A stretch of DNA of 64,000 nucleotides from Bacteroidota bacterium (GTDB lineage: Bacteria; Bacteroidota; Bacteroidia; Flavobacteriales_F; PHOS-HE28), in contig JAKQEI010000088.1 in the NCBI GenBank assembly GCA_029573495.1, positions 1 through 64,000 of the forward strand, read 5' to 3'. The notes beneath the pieces are model-generated. The model was given only the letters and a program-made list of their open reading frames with translations, did not search any database and was not told where the DNA came from. Positions 1 to 8,538 of the stretch are shown one piece after another (position 1 is the stretch's first letter; every line of letters starts with the position of its first letter). The position numbers were made by a program, and so were the translations under genes.

Positions 1-520
1 GGCCCATGGGGTCGGCATCGCCGAAGTATTTCTTCGCGAGCGCCTGCGAGAGCACGATGCTGCCGGGCTTGGTGAGGGCGGTCTTTGGATCGCCCACGAG
101 CAGCGGGTAGTTGAAGATGTCGAAGACGGTGCTGTCCACGAGGTAGAGGCCGCTCTCGGTGAACATCTTGTCGGTACTTAGGCTGTCGCCCACCTTGAGG
201 GTGTGCTGCGGGTCCTGGAAATCGAACCAGCGGCAGTAGCGCTCGATCAGCTCGGGATGATCATGGTAGAGCGTGGGGCCGAGGCCGAAGACCATGCTGC
301 TGCTGTGCTCGCCCTGGCCTTCCATCTCGATCTCGCCCACCACGCGGTACACGCGCTCGTAGTTCGGCACGAAGCGGTCGTAGCCCCGCTGGTAGCGCAC
401 GTACAGCGCGATGAGCACGAAGCAGGCGATGCCCGTGGCCAGGCCCAGCAGGTTGATGAGGGTGTAAAGCTTGTTCCGCGTGAGGTTGCGGACGGAGGTG
501 AGGAGGAGGTTCTTGAGCAT
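1..520 (-). CDS. FtsX/MacB-like ABC transporter permease, N-terminal part (cut by window edge)
   Basis: This open frame runs off the left edge of the window, so only about 173 N-terminal residues are visible. It begins MLKNLLLTSVRNLTRNKLYT, followed by a hydrophobic segment at about residues 21-42 (TLINLLGLATGIACFVLIAL). A periplasmic MacB_PCD-type region follows, with YDRFVPNYERVYRVVGE and further on DSTVFDIFNYPLLVGD and LSQALAKKYFGDADP. These are hallmarks of the large FtsX-family permeases of Bacteroidota, which normally have about 790-810 residues. It resembles the complete permease at 11260-13677, which begins in the same style. No ATPase gene lies beside it in the window. Its transported substrate cannot be told from the sequence. 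Confidence 0.85.
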   Translation of the reverse strand, partial: MLKNLLLTSVRNLTRNKLYTLINLLGLATGIACFVLIALYVRYQRGYDRFVPNYERVYRVVGEIEMEGQGEHSSSMVFGLGPTLYHDHPELIERYCRWFDFQDPQHTLKVGDSLSTDKMFTESGLYLVDSTVFDIFNYPLLVGDPKTALTKPGSIVLSQALAKKYFGDADPMG

Positions 521-743
521 GCGACGAGGGGTGATGCAAATTGCTTCACGTCCTTCTCCCATGCCTTGGAAGTGTGCGCTGGGGTTGCGGGAGTGACAAG
601 CGGTTGACCCCTCGGCAGGCATCAAAAGGAAGTCGCGCCGGATGATCCGTTGGACGTTGGGGACCGACCGTTCCCCGATCCGCGAGCGTTCCCGAACGAA
701 GGACCACTTAGGTTGGAGGAACGATCCCGAAACCTCCACCATC
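521..743. other. Divergent intergenic region between permease and T9SS protein genes
   Basis: This 223-bp noncoding stretch separates two divergent genes, so it should hold both promoters. For the plus-strand gene there is a Bacteroidota-like -7 element TAGGTTGG (709-716), matching TAnnTTnG, 27 bp before the chosen ATG. A small inverted repeat, GGGGA (659-663) with TCCCC (672-676), lies just upstream. I see no convincing element for the minus-strand permease gene. Confidence 0.5.
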
Positions 744-2558
744 ATGCATCGGAACCCTAACCTCCTATTGGTCGTCACCCTGCTCTCCGTGTACGAGGTG
801 CGTGCCCAAAGCTTCGCTGAACTGGACATCAACGAGGTACGCGCCCGGTTCCATTCGAACGGGCTCCTGGGCCCGGATCTGGCGACCGGGGAGAGTGCGT
901 TCCAGGTGCCTGCCACCACCGCTGTCTCACCGATGTACAGCAGTGGCCTGTGGATCGGGGGGCTCGACCCGGGCAATAACCTGCGTCTGGCGGCCCACCT
1001 TTTCGGTGACAACGGCCAGCGCGACTTCTTCCCCGGACCGCTCACCACGGATGGGTCCGCGACCATCCTACCCGAAGTTTCCGAGGAGTACGACCAGGTG
1101 TGGTCCGTGTACCGAACGGAGATCGAGACGCATCAGGCCTACTTCGCCTGCCTGAAGGACCCGGAGTGTGATGTGAACATCGCCTTTCCGGGTGGTTACA
1201 CCATGCCGGCATCCATCGCGACATGGCCGGCCGAGGGCTTGGTCGACCTGGGACAGGCGCCCTATCTCGCCCCCTTCGTGGACCATGATCAGGATGGCAC
1301 CTACGATCCCGGTTCCGGTGATCACCCATGCATCCTCGGTGACCAGGCGCTCTATGCCATCTACAACGACAAGGCCGGCCCACACCTCGAATCGAACAGC
1401 CTCCCCATCGGGTTGGAGGTCCACGCCATGCCCTTCGCCTACGCATCCGTTCCCGGGCTGGAACAGACCGTCTTCATCCAATACCTCTTGATCAACCGCA
1501 GCTCGAACACATTAACGGAGCTCCACATCGCCCACTTCGCGGACTTCGACCTGGGTTGCAGTGAGGATGATCACGTGGGCACGGACGCCGCCCGGGGCCT
1601 GGTCTATGCCGTGAACGGTAACGCGGTGGACGGTGATTGCATGGGAACACCCGGGTACGGCGAACAACCACCGGCCTTCGGAATGGTGGTCTTGAAAGGT
1701 CCGCTGCTGGAGCCTGATGGCCTGGACAACGCTGCGGATCCGTTGGAGCTCTATCAGTATGGCACCGGCTACGCCGACGGTATCGTTGACAATGAACGTC
1801 ATGGCCTCGACCGCTCGATGTACTTCATGGGCGCAGGCCCGAGCCCGATGTTGGTACCCACTCCCTTTGAGCCGAGCAGGTTCTTCAACTACATGCGCGG
1901 GATCTGGCTTGACAACAGCGTGCTCACCTACGGCGGGAACGGGTATGGTGGACCACCTGACGCGACGGCATCTGACTATGCCTTCCCGGGAGATACCGAC
2001 CCGACCGGTTACGGCACCAATGGTGAGCCACAGGCACCTTGGACCGAGACATCCGCCAGCAACACGCCTGGCGATAGGAAGGCGCTGGCCATCATGGGAC
2101 CGGGCACACTTGAACCGGGAGAGCACATGACGATGTTGGTGGCTTACGTGTATGCGCGTGCGACAAGCGGTGGTCCTCAGGGCAGCGTATCGGCATTGCA
2201 GGAGCGTGTGGACAGCTTGCGTGCAGTCGTGGAGGGGATCGAAGGGCTGTTCGATCAAGGAGAGACAGCAGGTCTTGCCTGTCAGTCCATCACCACGGCC
2301 CTTCCCGAAGTCAACGGAACGTCCTCCATCACGCTCTTCCCGAATCCCGCAGTGGACCAGTTCACCCTGCGGTGCAGCGCACCTTCAGCGGATGCCCTGA
2401 TGGAGCTCTTCGACATGCGGGGAGCACGCGTGATGGTAACGCGGCTTACGGGTACAGCGACAACGATCGACGTATCCCATCTCCGGCCGGGGATCTACGG
2501 GGTGCGCGTGCGAACAGCGGGAATGGCGAGCACCTTCCAGTTGGTGAAAGCGGAATGA
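744..2558 (+). CDS. Secreted protein with type IX secretion C-terminal sorting domain
   Basis: A 604-residue exported protein of unknown function. The start at ATG 744 gives a clean signal peptide (MHRNPNLLLVVTLLSVYEVRAQ); an upstream in-frame start would add 34 residues of no recognisable character. The last 80 residues or so form a T9SS type A sorting domain: SSITLFPNPAVDQFTLRC, then a short beta-sandwich with ELFDMRGARV and the closing LRPGIYGVRV and FQLVKAE. The body is rich in Gly, Asp and Tyr and contains DHDQDGTYDPGSGDHPCI, an acidic loop that might bind calcium. I do not recognise a catalytic domain. It is probably surface-attached or released through the outer membrane. The convergent DUF748-like gene ends 16 bp beyond its stop. 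Confidence 0.85.
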   Translation: MHRNPNLLLVVTLLSVYEVRAQSFAELDINEVRARFHSNGLLGPDLATGESAFQVPATTAVSPMYSSGLWIGGLDPGNNLRLAAHLFGDNGQRDFFPGPLTTDGSATILPEVSEEYDQVWSVYRTEIETHQAYFACLKDPECDVNIAFPGGYTMPASIATWPAEGLVDLGQAPYLAPFVDHDQDGTYDPGSGDHPCILGDQALYAIYNDKAGPHLESNSLPIGLEVHAMPFAYASVPGLEQTVFIQYLLINRSSNTLTELHIAHFADFDLGCSEDDHVGTDAARGLVYAVNGNAVDGDCMGTPGYGEQPPAFGMVVLKGPLLEPDGLDNAADPLELYQYGTGYADGIVDNERHGLDRSMYFMGAGPSPMLVPTPFEPSRFFNYMRGIWLDNSVLTYGGNGYGGPPDATASDYAFPGDTDPTGYGTNGEPQAPWTETSASNTPGDRKALAIMGPGTLEPGEHMTMLVAYVYARATSGGPQGSVSALQERVDSLRAVVEGIEGLFDQGETAGLACQSITTALPEVNGTSSITLFPNPAVDQFTLRCSAPSADALMELFDMRGARVMVTRLTGTATTIDVSHLRPGIYGVRVRTAGMASTFQLVKAE

Positions 2559-2573
2559 GGTCGATCGTCCCCC

Positions 2574-3713
2574 TCATTCCTCCTTCCGGAACAAGCGCTT
2601 GAAGAAGCTCTTCTCCTCCTCGCTCTTCTCCCCCACGTTCACGATGCTGATCTCCTGGTCGATGGATGGCTGTATGGCACGTATGAACGCATTCCGCACC
2701 AGGTCCACGATGGCGTAGAAGAGATGTGTGTCGGGCTTGTCCAGCTCCCCACTGAACTCCAGTTTGGTCGCCACCTGATCGTGCTTTGGATTGGTGAGGA
2801 CCGCCCCGGCGGTACCGGCCAGGCCCTCCCACAGCTTGCGGAAGAAGGTGTCGCCCTTGTCCTCTGGTCCGAGCACATCCAGATCCATGATCACGGGCTT
2901 CACATAACCCGCGAAACGAAGGTCCTCCGTGGCGATCTCGCTGTACAGGCCGAACACACCCTCGTTCACATCCACATCGGCGTAGGCCTTGAAGAAGTCA
3001 TTGAACTCGGTGAGCCGCATGCCTTCAAGGCCCATGTCCAGGTCGAACGCGGGATCACGCGCCAAGGGGTCGAGGCGCATTCCCAGATCGAAGCGACCGC
3101 CGTAGACGTTCGCTGTGGCCCTCACGCGTGCGGGTAGGACGTCGGTACTATCGTAACTGTTGCGGAGGTTGAGCGCGAGAATGTTGAGGTCGTCCATCTG
3201 GACATCCACCTTCGGCTTGCTGGTGAGGTCACGGTAATGCAACTCGCCCCCTTTCACCTCCACCCGGTTGATCCGCAAGGGCATCAGGTCATCGAGCAGG
3301 TCACCCAATGAAGTGGTGTCCTTCTGCACCTCGGCGGGTTCCACCTTGTCCTTCGTGAAGCTCAGGGACGGCCGGTCGATCACCAACTCCCCCACAACGG
3401 AACCGTGGAACAAGGCCTTCCACTCCACCGACAGGTCGATCACCTCCGCTGAAACGAACGAAGTGCGCTCATGGGAAACGGAATCCACATGATCGAGGAA
3501 CAAACCCTCGATCCTGTACGCTCCGCGGATCAAGGCCAGGTCCAGATCGACGGCATGACCGTAATAACCCGGGACCTTGGCAAGACGATCGTTCAGCAGG
3601 TGCAGCAGCACGTACGGGAGGACGATGCGCAGGACCAGAAGCCCAAGGACGATGTGCAGAAGCGGTCGGAAGCGCTTTCGACGACTTCCGGTCGGTGGTT
3701 CGGGGAAGGCCAT
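2574..3713 (-). CDS. AsmA-like / DUF748-related membrane-anchored protein
   Basis: A 379-residue protein with one N-terminal membrane segment at about residues 18-40 (LHIVLGLLVLRIVLPYVLLH), after the basic stretch SRRKRFR. The rest is predicted periplasmic. Phrases such as LDLALIRGAYRIEGLFLD and LRINRVEVKGGELHYRD, and the repeating beta-strand pattern, match the DUF748/AsmA superfamily. These are repeating-beta-groove relatives of TamB thought to act in envelope lipid or outer-membrane homeostasis. The C-terminus is charged (EEEKSFFKRLFRKEE). The chosen start at 3713 omits 16 upstream residues that carry no signal-like features. It is divergent from the MarR gene. Family assignment is by sequence character, and its function is inferred only. 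Confidence 0.7.
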   Translation of the reverse strand: MAFPEPPTGSRRKRFRPLLHIVLGLLVLRIVLPYVLLHLLNDRLAKVPGYYGHAVDLDLALIRGAYRIEGLFLDHVDSVSHERTSFVSAEVIDLSVEWKALFHGSVVGELVIDRPSLSFTKDKVEPAEVQKDTTSLGDLLDDLMPLRINRVEVKGGELHYRDLTSKPKVDVQMDDLNILALNLRNSYDSTDVLPARVRATANVYGGRFDLGMRLDPLARDPAFDLDMGLEGMRLTEFNDFFKAYADVDVNEGVFGLYSEIATEDLRFAGYVKPVIMDLDVLGPEDKGDTFFRKLWEGLAGTAGAVLTNPKHDQVATKLEFSGELDKPDTHLFYAIVDLVRNAFIRAIQPSIDQEISIVNVGEKSEEEKSFFKRLFRKEE

Positions 3714-3791
3714 GCACTGTTCCTGACAATCCACGGGCCGCGACGATCCCGGGATCAACATGTGTTAACAGGAGCACGCGTGCCGGATGCA

Positions 3792-3831
3792 ATCATTTCG
3801 TTTCATTTGTAACCATTACGAACGGAACGAT
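3792..3831. promoter_or_regulatory. Possible MarR operator upstream of efflux operon
   Basis: An imperfect inverted repeat, ATCATTTCGTT (3792-3802) and AACGGAACGAT (3821-3831), has 9 of 11 positions complementary. It lies directly before the marR start codon in the marR/DUF748 divergent gap. MarR proteins usually bind pseudo-palindromes over their own promoter, so autoregulation of the efflux operon is plausible. This is inferred from position and symmetry only. Confidence 0.35.
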
Positions 3832-3832
3832 C

Positions 3833-4294
3833 ATGCCCGCCTCATCCATCGGTTATTGGTGCTCCATTGCGGCCCACCGGTACTTCGCCCGGTTGCAGGA
3901 ACTATTGGCGGAGCTGGACATCAACAATTGGTACTACGTACTACTCTCCATCGAGGAAGGCAAAGGGTTGTTGAGCCAGCAGGAGCTGGCCGACCGCCTG
4001 GAACTCGACAAGGTGACCATGACACGGGCCATAGATCACCTCGGGGACAAGGGCTACGTGCAGCGATGTGAATGTGCGGGTGACCGTCGGAAACACCTGG
4101 TGAAGCTGACACCCAAGGCCAGGCCTGCGATCAGGGCGATACGCAAAGCCTACGTAGAACTGAACGAGGAAGCACTGACAGGGTTGAAGCGAGCCGACCG
4201 TGGTGTGTTCATGGAGCAGCTCATGCTATTGGTATCGAATCTCCGAAAAGTGGGTGAGCCGGTGGCACTCACGAACAAACGTGTACACGTATGA
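3833..4294 (+). CDS. MarR family transcriptional regulator
   Basis: A 153-residue winged-helix regulator that heads an efflux operon. From the start MPASSIGYWCSIAAHRYFAR, the core reads LSQQELADRLELDKVTMTRA (recognition helix region), IDHLGDKGYVQRCECAGDRR (wing) and KHLVKLTPKA, which is the classical MarR layout; the family usually has 140-160 residues. The stop codon overlaps the start of the adaptor gene by 4 bp (ATGA), so it is translated together with the pump it probably represses. The longer frame from 3695 would add 46 residues that run back through the divergent promoter region and is rejected. The inducing ligand is unknown. Confidence 0.9.
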   Translation: MPASSIGYWCSIAAHRYFARLQELLAELDINNWYYVLLSIEEGKGLLSQQELADRLELDKVTMTRAIDHLGDKGYVQRCECAGDRRKHLVKLTPKARPAIRAIRKAYVELNEEALTGLKRADRGVFMEQLMLLVSNLRKVGEPVALTNKRVHV

Positions 4295-5358
4295 GCCGAA
4301 CATCGACGATAGTCAGTGCCGTTCCCCTGCTGCTGGCCGCGTGTGGTGGAAGTGATGAGCAAGCAGCGGGGGGCGGCGCCCCCCCGGTCATGACCGTGCA
4401 GGTGCACGTGTTGCGCGGCCGTCAGCTGGATAATGCCTTCACCACCACCGGAACCCTGCTTCCGAACGAGGAAGTGGAACTGCGCAGCGAGGTGAGCGGG
4501 CGGGTCACGCACATCGGCTTCGAGGAAGGACGGAAAGTGGCAGCGGGACAGGTGTTGGTGCGCATCAACGACGATGACCTCCAGGCACAGCTGCGGAAGG
4601 CCGAAGCCAACCTGGAACTCGCGACGGATGCCGCCGCACGGCAGGAGCAGTTGCTCGCCGTGAAGGGCCTGAGCCAGGAGACCTATGATGCCGCCGTGGC
4701 GCAACGCATCGGATACCAGGCTGACGTGGACAACCTCCGCGCGGCCATCGCCAGGACCACGATACGCGCCCCCTTCAGCGGCACCGTCGGCTTGCGCAGC
4801 ATCAGCGAAGGCGGCTATGTCTCACCCGCCCTGACCATCGCACGGCTCGCGCAAACGGATCCGATGAAACTGGACTTCAGCGTTCCCGAGCGATCCGCCC
4901 TGCAGATGAAGCCTGGCACCCGGGTGCGCTTCACGGTGGAAGCGGACACCATGCACTATGACGCCGAGGTCTACGCCGTGGAACCCAGCGTGGACCCCAG
5001 CACACGCACGATGCAGGTGCGTGCCCGCACGACGAACGCGCATGGCCGCCTGGTACCGGGTTCGTTCGCGAAGGTGGAGGTGAGGCTTGCGGCGATCACC
5101 GATGCGCTCACCATCCCGGCCGAAGCGCTCATCCCCGACATCCAGGGTCAGAAGGTGATGGTACTCAAGGACGGCAAGGCGAAGAGCGTTCGGGTGGAGG
5201 TGGGCATCCGCACGGAGAATGAGGTGCAGCTTATCAGCCAGGTGCAGCCCGGCGATACCGTGATAACCAGTGCATTGCTGGCCGTGCGGGATGGCATGCC
5301 ATTGCGGCCGGCGGAGAGGAAGGGGAATGCTATTGTTGATACGGTGAGTGGTCAATAG
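4291..5358 (+). CDS. RND efflux periplasmic adaptor (AcrA/MexA-like lipoprotein)
   Basis: A membrane-fusion protein of 355 residues that links an inner-membrane RND pump to a TolC-type channel. It has a lipoprotein signal with lipobox LLAAC (Cys18). The barrel-sandwich half-motif follows (EVELRSEVSGRVTHIGFEEG), then a short alpha-hairpin at about residues 90-150, the second lipoyl half (TTIRAPFSGTVGLRSISEGG), a beta-barrel (MKLDFSVPE) and a membrane-proximal domain (LTIPAEALIPDIQGQKVMVL). It is the second gene of the operon marR-adaptor-pump-tolC. The gap to the pump gene is 81 bp and carries a palindrome. Confidence 0.93.
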   Translation: MSRTSTIVSAVPLLLAACGGSDEQAAGGGAPPVMTVQVHVLRGRQLDNAFTTTGTLLPNEEVELRSEVSGRVTHIGFEEGRKVAAGQVLVRINDDDLQAQLRKAEANLELATDAAARQEQLLAVKGLSQETYDAAVAQRIGYQADVDNLRAAIARTTIRAPFSGTVGLRSISEGGYVSPALTIARLAQTDPMKLDFSVPERSALQMKPGTRVRFTVEADTMHYDAEVYAVEPSVDPSTRTMQVRARTTNAHGRLVPGSFAKVEVRLAAITDALTIPAEALIPDIQGQKVMVLKDGKAKSVRVEVGIRTENEVQLISQVQPGDTVITSALLAVRDGMPLRPAERKGNAIVDTVSGQ

Positions 5359-5423
5359 CGAATGGTGAACGGAGAACACGAACGCCTTGATCCCCATTCA
5401 CCAGCTCCCATTCGCCATTCACC
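5350..5423. repeat. Imperfect intergenic palindrome between efflux adaptor and pump genes
   Basis: The left arm GGTCAATAGCGAATGG (5350-5365) pairs with CCATTCGCCATTCACC (5408-5423) at 14 of 16 positions, with a 42-base loop. Extra copies of CATTCACC and CCATTC lie inside. The left arm overlaps the adaptor stop codon, and the right arm ends 16 bp before the pump ATG. It might tune translation or mRNA processing between the two cistrons; this is inferred. Confidence 0.55.
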
Positions 5424-5439
5424 CTGAGTTCCTGCCTTC

Positions 5440-8400
5440 ATGAACATCAGCTCCCTTTCGATCAACCGGCCCGTCCTGGCGACGGTGATATCGATCTTCC
5501 TCGTGCTCTTCGGGGTGATCGGCTTCACCTACCTCGGCGTGCGCGAATACCCCAGCGTGGACCCGCCTGTGATCACGGTGACCACCAACTACGTGGGCGC
5601 GAACGCCGACATCATCGAGAAGCAGATCACCGAGGTGCTGGAGGAGAGCATCAACGGCATCGCGGGCATCACCAGCCTGACGAGCGTGAGCAGCGATGGA
5701 CGCAGCACCGTCACCGTGGAGTTCGACCTGGACATGGACCTGGAAGCCGCGGCCAATGACGTGCGCGACCGCGTGAGCCAGGCGGTGCGCAACCTGCCGA
5801 CGGATGCGGATCCGCCGATCGTGGTGAAGAGCAATGCGGACAGCAGTCCCATCCTGAGCATGACCATGCAGAGCGACCAGCGCTCGATGCTGGAACTGAG
5901 CGAGATCGCGAACAACCAGTTCAAGGAGCGGCTGCAGACGATCCCGGGCGTGAGCGAGATCCGCATCTGGGGCGAGAAGAAGTACAGCATGAAGTTGCAG
6001 CTGGATCCGGTGAAGATGGCCGGCTACCGCATCACCCCGGCCGATGTGCGCACCGCGCTCGACCGCGAGAACGTGGAGCTGCCGAGCGGCCGGATCGAGG
6101 GCTATCGCACGGAGCTGACGATCCGCACGATGGGCCGGCTGGAAACACCCGAGCAGTTCAACGACCTGATCCTGCGCGACGAGGAAGGCGTGGTGGTGCG
6201 TCTCCGCGATGTGGGCCGTGCTGAGCTGATGCCGGAGAACGAACGCAGCCTCCTCCGGGGGAACGGTGCCGTGCCGCAGGTGGGCATCGCGCTCACCCCG
6301 CAGCCGGGCAGCAACTACATCGCCATAGCGGATGAGTACTACAAGCGATTCAAGCAGATCAGCAAGGACCTGCCGGGTGACCTGCGCTACACGCTGGCCA
6401 TGGACACCACCATCGGCATCCGCAAGGCGATCACGGAAGTGGAGGAGACGATCGCCATCTCCTTCGCCCTCGTGGTGCTCATCATCTTCCTCTTCCTCCG
6501 GGACTGGCGCACCACGTTGATCCCCGTGCTCGCCATCCCGATCTCCCTCATCGGCGCCTTCTTCATCATGTACATCGCGGGCTTCAGCATCAATATCCTC
6601 ACGCTGCTGGCCGTGCTGCTCGCAACGGGGATCGTGGTGGACGATGCGATCGTGGTGCTGGAGAACATCTACAGCAAGATCGAGCGCGGCATGGATCCGA
6701 TCAAGGCCGGTCACGAGGGCAGCAAGGAGATCACCTTCGCCATCATCAGCATCACCATCACCCTGATGGCGGTCTTCCTGCCGGTGATCTTCCTCAGTGG
6801 GTTGACCGGTCGGCTGTTCCGCGAATTCGGTATCGTCGTGGCCGGCGCGGTGCTGATCAGCGCCATCGTCAGCCTCACGCTCACGCCCATGCTCAGCGCG
6901 CATTGGCTCAAGCATCAGCCTCGCCACAGCCGTTTCTTCGAGGTGACCGAGCGGTGGTTCAACAACATGACGGAAGGCTACAACCGCTCGCTGAAGCGCT
7001 TCATGCGGATGCGGTGGTTGAGCTGGGTGATCCTGCTGGTGAGCCTGGGGGCCACGGTACTGATCGGCTCGCAGCTGCAGAGCGAGCTGGCGCCGATGGA
7101 GGACAAGAGCCGTTTCATGGTGCAGAGCACCGCGCCGGAAGGCACCAGCTTCGAGGTGATGAACGACTACCTCACGGACATCATCGGCCTGGTGGACACG
7201 CTTCCGGAACGCCAGGCGTTGCTGAGCGTGACCGCACCGGGCTTCGGCACGGCGAGCAGCACCAACAACGGTTTCGTTCGTGTCACCCTGGTGGATCCCG
7301 CGGATCGGGACCGCACCCAGGACGAGATCGCCAAGGCGATCATGGCGGAACTGCCGAAGTACAACCTGGCCCGCAGCTTCGTGATCCAGGAACCCACGAT
7401 CGGCGGCTCACGCTTCACACGACTGCCGGTGGAATACGTGATCCAAGCGCCCACGTTCGAGAAGCTGCGCGAGGTGATCCCCATCTTCATGGAGAAGGTC
7501 GCCGCCGACAAGACCTTCCGTGTGAGCGACCTCAACCTCAAGTTCAACAAACCCGAACTGAACGTGGAGATCGACCGCGACCGGGCCCGCGCGCTCGGCG
7601 TGAGCATGCGCGACATCGCAGAGACGCTCCAGCTGTACTTCAGCGGGCAGCGCTACGGATACTTCATCTTCAAGGGGAAACAATACCAGGTGATCGGTCA
7701 GGCCACACGCGCGGACCGCGACGCACCGGTGGACCTGAGCGCGGCCTTCGTCCGCAACAACAAGGGGGAACTGATCCAGCTGGACAACCTCGTGCACATG
7801 AGCGACCGCAGCACACCGCCGCAGCTCTTCCGATACAACCGTTACGTGAGCGCCACGGTCAGTGCCGACCCCAACGAGGGCTTCACCATCGGTGACGGCA
7901 TCGCAGCGATGGACCGCATCGCCGACGAGGTCCTCGATGACACCTTCAGCACCACACTCGGCGGGGTGAGCAAGGAATTCGCGGAAAGCAGCAGCAGCCT
8001 GGGCTTCGCCTTCGGCCTGGCCTTCCTGCTCGTCTTCCTCATCCTCGCCGCACAGTTCGAGAGCTGGATCGATCCCGTGGTGGTGATCAGCACCGTGTTC
8101 GTGGCGGGCACCGGTGCCGTGCTCAGCCTCTGGATCTTCGACCACACGTTGAACATCTTCAGCAACATCGGCATCATCGTACTGATCGGCCTGGTAACGA
8201 AGAACGGGATCCTCATCGTGGAATTCGCGAACCAGCGCAAGGAACATGGTCTGAAGAAGATGGATGCCGTGATCGATGCCGCCACCCAACGACTGCGACC
8301 GATCCTGATGACCACGCTTGCCATGGTGCTCGGGGCCCTGCCGATCGCACTGGGCATCGGTGCCGCCGCGAAGAGCCGGGTTCCCATGGGCATCGTGATC

Positions 8401-8538
8401 ATCGGCGGGTTGTTGTTCTCGCTCGTCCTCACCCTGTACATGGTGCCTGGGCTGTACAGTTACATGTCCAGGGAAAAGAAGGAAGGGAGTGAAGAGGTGA
8501 GGACGGAAGGCAACGTCAATGATCCATTGAGCGCATGA
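5440..8538 (+). CDS. RND family multidrug efflux pump, HAE1 type (AcrB/MexB-like)
   Basis: A proton-driven inner-membrane transporter of 1032 residues, the usual length for HAE1 pumps. TM1 follows the start MNISSLSINRPVLATVIS. The periplasmic porter region contains YPSVDPPVITVTT. TM4 holds the proton-relay pair Asp401-Asp402 in GIVVDDAIVVLENI. The second half repeats the topology (VSLGATVLIGSQL; NIGIIVLIGLVTKNGILIVE) and ends with the GALPIALGIGAAAKSRVPMG signature near TM11-12. The last four bases overlap the tolC start (ATGA). Substrates cannot be predicted; the MarR regulator suggests drugs, organic acids or similar toxicants. Confidence 0.96.
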   Translation: MNISSLSINRPVLATVISIFLVLFGVIGFTYLGVREYPSVDPPVITVTTNYVGANADIIEKQITEVLEESINGIAGITSLTSVSSDGRSTVTVEFDLDMDLEAAANDVRDRVSQAVRNLPTDADPPIVVKSNADSSPILSMTMQSDQRSMLELSEIANNQFKERLQTIPGVSEIRIWGEKKYSMKLQLDPVKMAGYRITPADVRTALDRENVELPSGRIEGYRTELTIRTMGRLETPEQFNDLILRDEEGVVVRLRDVGRAELMPENERSLLRGNGAVPQVGIALTPQPGSNYIAIADEYYKRFKQISKDLPGDLRYTLAMDTTIGIRKAITEVEETIAISFALVVLIIFLFLRDWRTTLIPVLAIPISLIGAFFIMYIAGFSINILTLLAVLLATGIVVDDAIVVLENIYSKIERGMDPIKAGHEGSKEITFAIISITITLMAVFLPVIFLSGLTGRLFREFGIVVAGAVLISAIVSLTLTPMLSAHWLKHQPRHSRFFEVTERWFNNMTEGYNRSLKRFMRMRWLSWVILLVSLGATVLIGSQLQSELAPMEDKSRFMVQSTAPEGTSFEVMNDYLTDIIGLVDTLPERQALLSVTAPGFGTASSTNNGFVRVTLVDPADRDRTQDEIAKAIMAELPKYNLARSFVIQEPTIGGSRFTRLPVEYVIQAPTFEKLREVIPIFMEKVAADKTFRVSDLNLKFNKPELNVEIDRDRARALGVSMRDIAETLQLYFSGQRYGYFIFKGKQYQVIGQATRADRDAPVDLSAAFVRNNKGELIQLDNLVHMSDRSTPPQLFRYNRYVSATVSADPNEGFTIGDGIAAMDRIADEVLDDTFSTTLGGVSKEFAESSSSLGFAFGLAFLLVFLILAAQFESWIDPVVVISTVFVAGTGAVLSLWIFDHTLNIFSNIGIIVLIGLVTKNGILIVEFANQRKEHGLKKMDAVIDAATQRLRPILMTTLAMVLGALPIALGIGAAAKSRVPMGIVIIGGLLFSLVLTLYMVPGLYSYMSREKKEGSEEVRTEGNVNDPLSA

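Noticed and set aside
5419-6927. 502-residue minus-strand reading frame rich in His, Asp and Arg
   Set aside because: It lies entirely antisense to the RND pump gene and has the composition of a shadow frame of GC-rich coding DNA.
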